From Eubacterium sp. UBA5416 (lineage in GTDB: Bacteria > Bacillota > Clostridia > Lachnospirales > Lachnospiraceae), in contig DHNM01000007.1 in assembly GCA_002409525.1 (NCBI GenBank), positions 1-36,159 on the forward strand: 36,159 bases of DNA, in the 5' to 3' direction. The translations under genes were made by a program, and so were the position numbers. Below the pieces are notes generated by a model, which did not search any database, was not told the origin of the DNA, and saw nothing but the letters and a program-made list of their open reading frames with translations. This document shows, one piece after another, positions 9,435 to 17,225 of this stretch (positions within the stretch are counted from its first letter, which is position 1; each line of letters opens with the position of its first letter).

Positions 9435-10361
9435 TTAAAACAGACTCTCGTCCGCTACTTTTTTGCATATCTGATTTGCAGCCACAATCAGGACAAGATT
9501 GATGACCGAATTAAACAAGTCAATTGCAGTCGAGTATCCATAATCATTATTGAGCAGACCTACTTCATAAACATAAGTTGATATCACAGATGCGGACTGT
9601 TTATTTAATGTATTTTGTAAGAGAAAGACTTTTTCAAATCCAACGCTCATCAGTGAACCCATCTGCAGAATCAGCAGCATGACAATCGTAGGCTTAATTG
9701 ATGGCAGATCCACATGCCACATTCGCTTCAGTTTGCTTGCGCCATCGACAATTGCCGCTTCATGTAACTGATAATCCACTCCGGAAAGAGCCGATATGTA
9801 TATGATCGAACTCCATCCCATCCCCTGCCAGACACCAGACCAGACATAAATAGACTTAAACTTCTTTGGGTCAGCCAGAAAGTTCACTGACTTTAATCCC
9901 AAAAGATTTCTGAGAGCATTCACTACACCGGTATCCTGGTCTAAAAATATCGCAATCATACCACACATGACTACAGTTGAAATAAAATACGGCGCATAGG
10001 AAACCATCTGAACAGACTTTTGTAAACGCTTATTCTTTATATAGTTCAGCATCAGCGCAAAAATAATTGGTATCGGAAATCCCACCAGCAGACTATACAA
10101 GCTGATTCCTATCGTATTCTTAATCAGAAGTCCAAAGTTATAGCTTTTGAAAAATCTCCGGAAATGGTCCAGACCCACCCACGGGCTGCCCCAGATTCCA
10201 TCTTTAACTTGATAATTTTTAAAAGCCAGCTGAATCCCGTACATCGGTCCATAGGCAAAAACCAGATAATATATTACAGGAGGAAGAATCATCAGATAAA
10301 GAATCCAGTTTTTTTTCATATTCCGGGCAAGCCTCGACCAAAAACCATCTTTCACATTCAT
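9435..10361 (-). CDS. CUT1 sugar ABC transporter permease (LplB/MalF type)
   Basis: The first permease of the importer, 308 residues. The N-terminus is basic, followed by a membrane segment at about 18-38 and the YGPMYGIQLAFKNY loop characteristic of LplB-like permeases. About five more segments follow. The EAA loop (EAAIVDGASKLKRMWHVDLP, from 201) is the ATPase contact site. The start is set by GAAAGGAG about 10 bases before the ATG. It follows the binding-protein gene after 65 bases that contain a small stem-loop (10388-10408), a usual arrangement where the binding protein is made in excess over membrane subunits. Confidence 0.95.
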   Translation of the reverse strand: MNVKDGFWSRLARNMKKNWILYLMILPPVIYYLVFAYGPMYGIQLAFKNYQVKDGIWGSPWVGLDHFRRFFKSYNFGLLIKNTIGISLYSLLVGFPIPIIFALMLNYIKNKRLQKSVQMVSYAPYFISTVVMCGMIAIFLDQDTGVVNALRNLLGLKSVNFLADPKKFKSIYVWSGVWQGMGWSSIIYISALSGVDYQLHEAAIVDGASKLKRMWHVDLPSIKPTIVMLLILQMGSLMSVGFEKVFLLQNTLNKQSASVISTYVYEVGLLNNDYGYSTAIDLFNSVINLVLIVAANQICKKVADESLF

Positions 10362-10387
10362 GTAAGCATACTCCTTTCTTATATTAA

Positions 10388-10408
10388 AGAGACCGTCAAA
10401 CGGCCCCT
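10388..10408 (-). promoter_or_regulatory. Stem-loop between binding protein and permease genes
   Basis: On the minus strand a 9-bp stem with two G-U pairs encloses a TTG loop (AGGGGCCGT / ACGGTCTCT), followed by a short U-rich stretch. Hairpins in this position often protect the upstream binding-protein mRNA or act as a leaky terminator. Which applies here cannot be told from sequence. Confidence 0.45.
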
Positions 10409-10426
10409 TTTGAGCTGCATACTCAA

Positions 10427-12034
10427 CTATTTTTCATTACTGTTTTTCATTCCTTCTTTGTATGCTTTCTGGTAAATATCGGTCAGCTGACCTGCACCCA
10501 TATTGTCTAAAGTTTTCTTATAGTCATCCCAGCTCTTATCCAGATCCAGAGCTCCGGTTGCAACCTGTGCTAGATATTGATCTATATAGGAATCAATATC
10601 TGTTTTTAATGTTGCAATCGTCATTGCATCCTCGTCACTGTACTGCATAACCGGAAGCGCAACTTTACCTTTTTCCGCAATTCTCTGTCTCTCACTATTT
10701 AGATATACTTCATTCGGATCAACTTCGGGAGACATATGCTCGTACCAGAAATCCGGCCATATAGATGGATGATTTGCAGCTCCCTGTATTGTGGAAGATG
10801 CACGGACTGCCGCAATATCATCACCATATCCTTTTCCCACAATCCATTCCCAGTCACCATCCTCTCGTTTTTGCCAGGTCTTACCTTCTATTCCCAGAAT
10901 AGCACTAATTCCACCTTCCTCTGTGTAAAACTGATCAGCCCACGCAATAATCACTTCCGGATCTTTGCATTTATCTGTCAAAATTAACGCGCCCGGATTA
11001 AATCCGGAACTCAAAGGATATGTACCATCTTTAAATGGAGTCAAAGCCTGATAATCCTGATCTCTTTCTCGTCCTACTGTCAAAAATGCACCTGCATCAA
11101 AGAAAGATCCCAATACATCCCCCGATTGTCCAATGGCACCCTGCTGTTCATGTTTCTGTGTAAATGCATTTTTATCAAGAATTCCCTCCTGGTAAAGTTT
11201 CGTGACAAACTCAACGAACTTTTTGTACACATCTGAAGTTGGTAAGTATGTCAACTTATCGTCAATAACAGCTGTTTTCGTTTCGCTGTCATATCCAACA
11301 TCAAAATAGGGGAGAAGCAAATCAAGTCTTACTGCATCCGTAGCAGTGATCGGTATCTCATCATTCGGATCCCCATTCCCATTTGCGTCTTGTTCTTTGA
11401 ACGCCTTCAAAACTTCGTAAAGCTCGTCCAGATTCGTGGGTTCCTTAAGTCCCAGATTGTCCATCCACTTTTTATTAAGCCAGTAAGGAGTAACTGCACC
11501 AAACTGCCTGTTGATTTCGGGCAGGGAATATATGTGTCCATCTCCGGACTTAAGATATTTCCAACCATCCAATTCATCTAATTTTTTTGTGAGGTTTGGA
11601 GCATACTCCTTGATCATATCTTCCAATGGAAGAAAAATCCCCTGTTTTCCATACTTATTTAAATCAGGCATCCAGAAGTTTGATTTAAAGAAAATGTCCG
11701 GATAATCACCTGAACTTAGTACCAGATTTCTTTTCTCTGAAAAATCACTGCCCATAACAGACTGATAGTCAAATTCAATATTTGCATCATTCAGTAAAGT
11801 CTGCATTGTCACATTATCTTCTAACTCATATTCACCATTCATCTGATAGAAAACACTATACTTCTTTTTATCCTTTAAGGGAAAAGTAACTTTTTTCCCG
11901 GATCCTGCTGTCTCTTCCGCCTTATTACTTCCATTTTCCTTTGTGTCGGTACTTCCGCCACAGGCTGCAAGTGAAGTAATCATTATTACACTTAAGCCTA
12001 ATGCCAAAACAGATTTTGCAGATTTTGCTTTCAT
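10427..12034 (-). CDS. Sugar-binding lipoprotein of CUT1 ABC importer (LplA-like)
   Basis: The extracellular solute-binding protein of the first importer, 535 residues, a normal length for the large LplA-like group. A lipoprotein signal with lipobox SLAAC places the lipidated Cys at residue 25. A Gly/Ser/Thr/Lys/Glu-rich linker follows, then a two-lobed binding fold. The stretch DANGNGDPNDEIP near the middle resembles the calcium-binding-like loop common in these proteins. GGGAGG precedes the ATG. It heads the operon with two permeases and at least four glycan-active enzymes, and is probably controlled by the membrane AraC protein encoded just upstream. Its exact ligand is not readable from sequence. 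Confidence 0.95.
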   Translation of the reverse strand: MKAKSAKSVLALGLSVIMITSLAACGGSTDTKENGSNKAEETAGSGKKVTFPLKDKKKYSVFYQMNGEYELEDNVTMQTLLNDANIEFDYQSVMGSDFSEKRNLVLSSGDYPDIFFKSNFWMPDLNKYGKQGIFLPLEDMIKEYAPNLTKKLDELDGWKYLKSGDGHIYSLPEINRQFGAVTPYWLNKKWMDNLGLKEPTNLDELYEVLKAFKEQDANGNGDPNDEIPITATDAVRLDLLLPYFDVGYDSETKTAVIDDKLTYLPTSDVYKKFVEFVTKLYQEGILDKNAFTQKHEQQGAIGQSGDVLGSFFDAGAFLTVGRERDQDYQALTPFKDGTYPLSSGFNPGALILTDKCKDPEVIIAWADQFYTEEGGISAILGIEGKTWQKREDGDWEWIVGKGYGDDIAAVRASSTIQGAANHPSIWPDFWYEHMSPEVDPNEVYLNSERQRIAEKGKVALPVMQYSDEDAMTIATLKTDIDSYIDQYLAQVATGALDLDKSWDDYKKTLDNMGAGQLTDIYQKAYKEGMKNSNEK

Positions 12035-12064
12035 AAAGACCTCCCAATAAAAATTTTTTTATTA

Positions 12065-12092
12065 CTTAAGAACGAGGCGCCTCCCGCTTAAG
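12065..12092 (-). promoter_or_regulatory. Symmetric 28-bp palindrome in the leader of the glycan operon
   Basis: A perfect 10-bp palindrome, GAGGCGCCTC, is flanked at equal 3-base distance by two copies of the self-complementary hexamer CTTAAG. The whole element begins about where transcription from the 12103-12131 promoter would start. It could be a repressor operator or a 5' stem-loop in the mRNA. It is GC-rich in otherwise AT-rich DNA. No protein can be assigned to it. Confidence 0.55.
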
Positions 12093-12102
12093 AATTGTAT
12101 TT

Positions 12103-12131
12103 AGTATAAAATGACAGTCCTTTAAAAACAA
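12103..12131 (-). promoter_or_regulatory. Promoter of the first sugar-transport/glycosidase operon
   Basis: On the minus strand, -35 TTGTTT (12126-12131), a 17-base spacer and -10 TATACT (12103-12108). It lies about 70 bases upstream of the binding-protein start and after the terminator of the AraC gene, so the operon has its own start. The -35 is imperfect, which fits activator control. Confidence 0.6.
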
Positions 12132-12140
12132 GGAACACTT

Positions 12141-12173
12141 GTCATTACAGTCATTAAAATATTGTATGTACAA
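12141..12173. promoter_or_regulatory. Repeat cluster upstream of -35, candidate AraC-type activator site
   Basis: Two direct copies of GTCATTA lie at 12141-12147 and 12150-12156 (plus-strand reading). A 12-bp interrupted inverted repeat, TTGTATGTACAA, lies at 12162-12173. A further inverted GTCATT copy (read as AATGAC) lies at 12110-12115 inside the promoter spacer. Direct repeats just upstream of -35 are typical of AraC-family activators, and such a regulator is encoded next door. Binding is inferred. Confidence 0.4.
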
Positions 12174-12228
12174 TAGATTATTACATACTTTTATCCAGGC
12201 ATAGGTGTATACGTTGACTTCAAATATA

Positions 12229-12275
12229 AAAAGAGTACATTCTTTCTCTGTATAAGTGAAAGAATGTACTCTTTT
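12229..12275 (-). terminator. Strong hairpin terminator after the AraC regulator gene
   Basis: A perfect 18-bp inverted repeat (AAAAGAGTACATTCTTTC and its complement) with an 11-base loop lies just after the regulator's stop codon. On the minus strand it ends in a TTTTT tract. It separates the GH88-AraC unit from the transport operon. Confidence 0.85.
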
Positions 12276-12283
12276 AAAGGTCT

Positions 12284-14488
12284 CTATTTACTTTTGTTTG
12301 TCTTTCTAAACTGTGACGGTGTCTGCCCCGTCTCCTGTTTGAACCTTCGCCGGAAACTGGAAGTGTTGAGGTAACCGACAGCGATACTGATCTCATTAAT
12401 ATTTGTATCTGTCGTACTGAGCATTTCCTTCGCCTTATTCATCCTGAGCTTCCAGAGATAATCGATAAAATTCACTTTGTAATGCTTTTTGAACAGATAG
12501 CTCATATAAGCGATGCTGACGTGAAAATGATCAGCCAGACTGGAAACCGAAAAATCCGGCGAAGTATAGTTTTCCTGTACCATCTTCTCGATCTGATCAA
12601 TCTGTATTGAAGCGCTGTCATATTCAGCCTCATAAGTATCGATCAGTGTATGAATAGATTCCGATATTTCATTCCGCTCTTCTGCATATGTAGTGCTGCG
12701 GCAGAGATACAAGGCATTAAAATACAAGTCATTATAACTTGAAAATTTTATATTCAGGCGGTTCATGCTGTTGACAACCGCCGACAAAATATCAATCAAA
12801 ACACACCGGATAAAGAAATCAGGCATCGGGCTATTACTGTCCATAGATTGATCCAGCAGAGACAAAAGTTCATCTACAAGAATCTTTGCCTGTGAAAACT
12901 GCAGAGATGCCAGACTTTGACTCAGCTGCTCCAGCTGCTCATAGGGATAGGCAAGCTTACTCCTGCTTGAAATCTGATTTGAAATATCTTCATAGGAAAT
13001 GACCGGATACCGAGACCAGTATTTACTGGCAGTCATGGCATTCTCATATAAATGAGGAATTTCAAGCGGAGATGATGTACTGTTACTGATGGATACTTTA
13101 TATCCTGTTGCGTCATATAAATCCGACATCAAAAGATGTAACACCTCTCCTTTATCATTCTCTATTCCTGCATAATGAATCAGAAAGACCATATAGTCTT
13201 CTGCATTCTCCAATAATGTACCCGGAGTGTTCCCCGGAAGGGAATCATCAAACAATTGTTTGATATCTTTCGCAGACATCGTTCTTTTTTCCGGAGTCGC
13301 TATATTGACAATAAAAAGCGTACTGTCCTCATCCACACGGAACAGGGCATCGATATCCACATTGTTTTCGAGGCTGATCTCACTATTTCGGTTCACGATG
13401 GAATCGAGAATTGACTTCTGCATGGAAAGCCGATAGGAATCTACTTTTTCCTGAAGTTCCCGATTCTCTGATGACATACTCGTAAATGCGAGATCCAGCT
13501 GCTCTACATAGCCCTGATTCGCCTGATACGATGGAATCAGCTTCTCAGTAAGTCGGTGAAGCGGCCAGTAAGTAAGCCTCATAGAGAAAAGTATCACAAG
13601 CAGACCGGCGCCAAACAATATCACGAGTATCAAATACATATTTTGAAACGCTGTACCAACCATATCCACAAACTCTTTATTTGACAGAACTGCTGCAACC
13701 GAATAGTTACTTGGAAGTTTACTGTCGAGATATAATGTCTCGTTCCCGGCATTCACAGATTTATGTGTATCCTTTGTCCCCTCAGTATGAGAGTTCAATT
13801 TTTTTACGTTGGAACCTGAAATTACCTCATTTTTTTCATTGAGAACTCCCACTGATGTGATACCCGGTGAAATAACAGAATCCATAAGGCTCTTTATTTC
13901 CCTCAAATCCAGTAAATAAAACACCTGAAAACTTTGAAAGCGATTATTATAGGGGAGATAAACAAGCAGACTGGAATCTTTCGTCTGTAAAGAGATCAAC
14001 TGATTCTTCATTGTATCGGAGTACTCATCCAGAGGGAATTTAATATAATTTTTTCCATCATATATTTCATAAACATCATCGACAAGTCGAATATGTCTGC
14101 CGGAGGACAGTATTGTATGATTATTCAAATCGATGTAGCAAATGGAGTCTATAAAGTTATTTCCTGTACTGTAACTATCCAGCTTCTTAGCCGCCTGATA
14201 ATGATACCAGTCATCATTGATATAGCGTGTCATGATAATATCCATGTCTTTAATCAGCAGAGAATTCACCTGATCCACGGAAATCAAGTCATTGGAGAGG
14301 TCTTCCTGCACATCTTCGAGACGTTTTTCAGCCTGGCCATATAAATTTTTTGTGTATATATTTGATATCTGGAAACGCACAGCCAGAAAAAAGCCAAAGA
14401 GCAGAAGACTCAGAAGAATAAAATATGAAAAAAAATATTTCAACTTTGTGGTTCCATTATCTTTTTTTATCCATTTTTGTATTTTCAT
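12284..14488 (-). CDS. Membrane-anchored AraC-family transcriptional regulator
   Basis: A one-component sensor-regulator of about 734 residues. One membrane segment lies at about 18-38, then an extracellular region of about 250 residues that may be a Cache-like sensor. A second segment lies at about 293-312, followed by a cytoplasmic linker and a C-terminal AraC double helix-turn-helix at about 629-734 (FSVSSLADHFHVSIAYMSYLFK and then INEISIAVGYLNTSSFRRRFK). The reading frame extends to an ATG at 14521, but that ATG has no spaced ribosome site. The ATG at 14488 has AGGAG/GAGGA upstream and directly precedes a typical KIQKWIKK membrane-entry segment. It is co-transcribed with the GH88 gene and probably activates this locus when a sugar ligand is sensed outside the cell. 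Confidence 0.9.
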   Translation of the reverse strand: MKIQKWIKKDNGTTKLKYFFSYFILLSLLLFGFFLAVRFQISNIYTKNLYGQAEKRLEDVQEDLSNDLISVDQVNSLLIKDMDIIMTRYINDDWYHYQAAKKLDSYSTGNNFIDSICYIDLNNHTILSSGRHIRLVDDVYEIYDGKNYIKFPLDEYSDTMKNQLISLQTKDSSLLVYLPYNNRFQSFQVFYLLDLREIKSLMDSVISPGITSVGVLNEKNEVISGSNVKKLNSHTEGTKDTHKSVNAGNETLYLDSKLPSNYSVAAVLSNKEFVDMVGTAFQNMYLILVILFGAGLLVILFSMRLTYWPLHRLTEKLIPSYQANQGYVEQLDLAFTSMSSENRELQEKVDSYRLSMQKSILDSIVNRNSEISLENNVDIDALFRVDEDSTLFIVNIATPEKRTMSAKDIKQLFDDSLPGNTPGTLLENAEDYMVFLIHYAGIENDKGEVLHLLMSDLYDATGYKVSISNSTSSPLEIPHLYENAMTASKYWSRYPVISYEDISNQISSRSKLAYPYEQLEQLSQSLASLQFSQAKILVDELLSLLDQSMDSNSPMPDFFIRCVLIDILSAVVNSMNRLNIKFSSYNDLYFNALYLCRSTTYAEERNEISESIHTLIDTYEAEYDSASIQIDQIEKMVQENYTSPDFSVSSLADHFHVSIAYMSYLFKKHYKVNFIDYLWKLRMNKAKEMLSTTDTNINEISIAVGYLNTSSFRRRFKQETGQTPSQFRKTNKSK

Positions 14489-14527
14489 GTTATCCTCTGC
14501 TCCTGATATCATATCTGTCATTCCCTA

Positions 14528-15649
14528 TTACCAGATAAAGATCTCCTGACCGGTCAGTTTCCATATTGCCTCTATAAAGAAATAATCGCCATAGATGATT
14601 GAAAATTCATGTTCTTCATCATGAAATGCCGCAGTGCATTTCTCCAGAATATTGTCACAGTCCGCATCCCAGTTACACCGTTTTTCGTCCAAAACCTGAA
14701 GCAGTTTTATTGCTGCCTGATGGTAGACGTGTTTTTCGTTCTGGGAAACGTATTTTTCTATCTCAATTAATCCACATGCCGCAATTGCAGATGCAGTGGA
14801 ATCCTCAAGTCTACAGTCTTCCGGCTGTCTGAAATCTACCGGGATGAGGGCATCGGATCCCATATTTGCAATAAAGTAATTGGCTACTCGTTTTGCTGTA
14901 TTCAGATAAGATTCATTTTTCGTATGTATATAACTGAGTACAAAACCGTAAAGTGCCCACGCCTGTCCTCTTGTCCAGGAAGAGCCTTCCGCATATCCCT
15001 GTCCGCCATATGTCCTGACAAATTCTCCGGATACAGGATTAAATGCAACAATATGATTTACAGAACCATCCGGACACACAAAATACTTTTCCGCCATATC
15101 CGCATGTGCCGCTGCTATCTGGAGAAAGCGTGGATCTTTTGTCTCTTCGTATGCCCAGTACAGCAGTGGCAGGTTCATCATACAGTCTATGATGGCCCAT
15201 CCGGCTTTACTCGCATCCCCGCTATCATTCCAGGCTCGGATAAAGGAACCCGCAGGATTGAAACGTCCGGCAAGATCACTGGCTGCTAATAGTCCTCTGT
15301 TTCGTGCTTCTTGATCCCCGGTAATTCGATAATCACAGACTGCGGTCGGCAGCCATTTGAATCCGCTGTCATGATCCATTCCCTGTGCGTTCATCAGATT
15401 GCGGTCCAGTTCCTTCTCATCGTACTTTGCAATCTCAAGATACACCTCATCGCCGGTAGCGTGATACATCTGCCACATCATCCCGCCCCAGAAACCATTC
15501 GTCCACCAGCATATCTGATCCTTTGATTTATCATCAAAAACTCCGTCTTTTGTTGTATAAGGAATCTTATGTGTATTCCTTTTTGCTGTGACTGCGAGCT
15601 TTGTCTTGATTTTCTCTGATACTAACTCTGCCCATTGTAATTCGTTCAT
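14528..15649 (-). CDS. Unsaturated glucuronyl/galacturonyl hydrolase, GH88
   Basis: A 373-residue GH88 enzyme, the usual length. It removes the 4,5-unsaturated uronic acid left at the non-reducing end of oligosaccharides by polysaccharide lyases. HDSGF at 93-97 and AIIDCMMN at 152-159 supply the two conserved aspartates (D94, D155) known from Bacillus unsaturated glucuronyl hydrolase. SSWTRGQAWALYGF is the other family hallmark. There is no signal peptide, so it acts in the cytoplasm. GGAGGAG lies before the ATG. It starts a two-gene unit with the AraC regulator (about 40 bases or less apart). It implies that a lyase acts on the substrate first, but no lyase gene is visible in this window. 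Confidence 0.92.
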   Translation of the reverse strand: MNELQWAELVSEKIKTKLAVTAKRNTHKIPYTTKDGVFDDKSKDQICWWTNGFWGGMMWQMYHATGDEVYLEIAKYDEKELDRNLMNAQGMDHDSGFKWLPTAVCDYRITGDQEARNRGLLAASDLAGRFNPAGSFIRAWNDSGDASKAGWAIIDCMMNLPLLYWAYEETKDPRFLQIAAAHADMAEKYFVCPDGSVNHIVAFNPVSGEFVRTYGGQGYAEGSSWTRGQAWALYGFVLSYIHTKNESYLNTAKRVANYFIANMGSDALIPVDFRQPEDCRLEDSTASAIAACGLIEIEKYVSQNEKHVYHQAAIKLLQVLDEKRCNWDADCDNILEKCTAAFHDEEHEFSIIYGDYFFIEAIWKLTGQEIFIW

Positions 15650-15753
15650 ATTGCTGCTCCTCCAAATTTTGTTTGTTGTATAGTTTTGCAGTTCTCATGT
15701 AAATGGTACAATGATTATGGTAAAAAAGCAACAAGATTCTTTCATGCTTCCGC

Positions 15754-15782
15754 TTGTGAAGAAAAGGTTCCTATGCTATGAT
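15754..15782 (+). promoter_or_regulatory. Promoter for the shortened AAA/nuclease gene
   Basis: -35 TTGTGA (15754-15759), a 17-base spacer and -10 TATGAT (15777-15782), 45 bases before the ATG. The divergent GH88 gene has only a weak candidate -10 (TATACA on the minus strand near 15690) and no good -35 in this 178-base gap. Confidence 0.5.
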
Positions 15783-15827
15783 AAATTTAAACATATTCTT
15801 AATTAATTAATGGAAGGAGCGTTAATA

Positions 15828-16319
15828 ATGGATGATATTAGAATCCCGGTAGGTACTTCGAATTTCTCACAAATCCGAAAAGATCATCTTTACTATATTG
15901 ACAAAACAGGGTTGATCAACGAGTTACTGAAAAAGACTCCAAATGCAGTAACCTTATTTACCCGGCCAAGACGTTTTGGTAAGACCATGCAGTCTATCAG
16001 TTATTACGATTATAGGGAAGATTTCTATCATGCTTTTATGGCAGGTATCTTTACAGGAATCGGTTACGCAGTTGATTCGAACAAGGAATATGGCGAAGGT
16101 CGAAGCAATGTTGTCGTCAAAGACTCCAGAAATGGCAGAGCTGCCATTTTCGAGATGAAGCGTTCCATTACAAGAGAGGACCTTAAGAAAGACTGCGAAC
16201 TTGCATTAAAACAAATCGATGCTCGAAAGTATGTGAAACAATTCGAAGGTGTATACAATACGGTACTCTGTTACGGACTTTCTTTCTATAAAAAGCAGTG
16301 CCTGGTATTATCAAGGTAG
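15828..16319 (+). pseudogene. Internally deleted AAA-ATPase-like / PD-(D/E)XK nuclease protein
   Basis: A 163-residue remnant of a family normally about 500-580 residues. Residues 1-54 are the start of the AAA-ATPase-like domain (VDKTGLI-type motif, here YIDKTGLI, and the Walker A region RPRRFGKTM). From residue 55 (nucleotide about 15990) the sequence jumps in frame to the C-terminal nuclease domain (YYDYREDFYHAFMAGIF, then EYGEGRSNVVVKD and IFEMK). Walker B and the rest of the ATPase are missing. The nuclease motif usually reads GRSD; here the metal-binding Asp is Asn, while the E-x-K part survives. AAGGAG precedes the ATG at 15828; an earlier ATG at 15810 lies upstream of that site. Most likely a decayed gene, though a short protein could still be made. 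Confidence 0.8.
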
Positions 16320-16363
16320 TTCATAATATAAAAGTGTCATTTCCAGCTATAAAGAATTCCAGC

Positions 16364-16403
16364 TTGATTAAACCTCGAAAACAGACTAGAATATACTGTA
16401 TTC
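16364..16403 (+). promoter_or_regulatory. Promoter and probable operator of the GntR gene
   Basis: -35 TTGATT (16364-16369), a 17-base spacer and -10 TAGAAT (16387-16392). A near-perfect 15-bp palindrome, GAATATACTGTATTC (16389-16403), overlaps the -10 and the start point. Such a placement is typical of an autorepressor site for GntR/HutC regulators. Regulation is inferred. Confidence 0.55.
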
Positions 16404-16431
16404 AATTATAATCAAAACTGGAGGTTTTTTC

Positions 16432-17154
16432 TTGTATCAAAAAGAACAATTATCGGATAAATATACGAGCATTATCCTTGAAGATATTAAAAATGGAATT
16501 TATACAAATGCTGATATCCTGCCGGCAGAGAGTACAATCGCAGAGCATTATGGTATCAGCAGGACAATGTTAAGGGATTGTCTCGCAACTTTGGAAAGGG
16601 AAGGGTTTATTACCAGAAAGCATGGTCTGGGAACCTTTATCAATAAACCGGTCATGGATGTTAAAGTTCGCATGGATATTGAGACGGAATTTTTAGATAT
16701 GGTAAAAAAATCCGGATACGAACCGGGAGCAAAGGATATCTTCTCTGAAATAATACATTCGGAGGAGATCAACGAAAAGCTAAAACTACACGACAGGCAG
16801 ATTCTTAAAGTGGTTCGAACAATCACGGCCGATGGTCATCCGGCTATTTACTGTGAAGACTATATGCCCGAAGACATGATTGAGGACAGCGATTACAATC
16901 CCAAAACTCTTGAAAAAACAATTTTCTATTTTATGGAAAAGTATTGCAATACACGTGTAAATCTGGATCTTACAGAAGTTTCTGCGATAAAAGCAGATAA
17001 ATTCATTTCCGGAAAATTAGAAATTCCATCTGGAGAAGCAATTCTATATTTAGATGAGATTGGTTATAATCTGGTGGGACAACCAGTATTATACTCAAAA
17101 GAGTACTATGCAAATGAATATTTTCATCATATGATTTTAAGAAAAAAGCTCTGA
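16432..17154 (+). CDS. GntR-family regulator with UTRA domain (HutC subfamily)
   Basis: A 240-residue repressor-type regulator. A winged helix-turn-helix lies at about 5-70 (LPAESTIAEHYGISRTMLRDCL, GFITRKHGLGTFI). The UTRA effector-binding domain covers about 90-235. The start is TTG, supported by GGAGG about 7 bases upstream; there is no in-frame ATG near it. It converges with the second sugar importer and may control that operon or itself. UTRA domains usually bind small metabolites such as sugar phosphates, but the ligand here is unknown. Confidence 0.92.
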   Translation: MYQKEQLSDKYTSIILEDIKNGIYTNADILPAESTIAEHYGISRTMLRDCLATLEREGFITRKHGLGTFINKPVMDVKVRMDIETEFLDMVKKSGYEPGAKDIFSEIIHSEEINEKLKLHDRQILKVVRTITADGHPAIYCEDYMPEDMIEDSDYNPKTLEKTIFYFMEKYCNTRVNLDLTEVSAIKADKFISGKLEIPSGEAILYLDEIGYNLVGQPVLYSKEYYANEYFHHMILRKKL

Positions 17155-17168
17155 GTATTATGCTGAAA

Positions 17169-17204
17169 GTTATGCTTTTTCATGCTGCCATGAAAAAGCA
17201 TAAC
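17169..17204. terminator. Perfect 16-bp hairpin between convergent genes
   Basis: Arms GTTATGCTTTTTCATG and its complement with a CTGC loop, between the GntR gene (plus) and the broken binding-protein gene (minus). Its symmetry would serve both directions. There is no T-tract outside the stem, so it is only a probable terminator. Confidence 0.55.
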
Positions 17205-17225
17205 CAAATAACCTCTGGTATCCTA

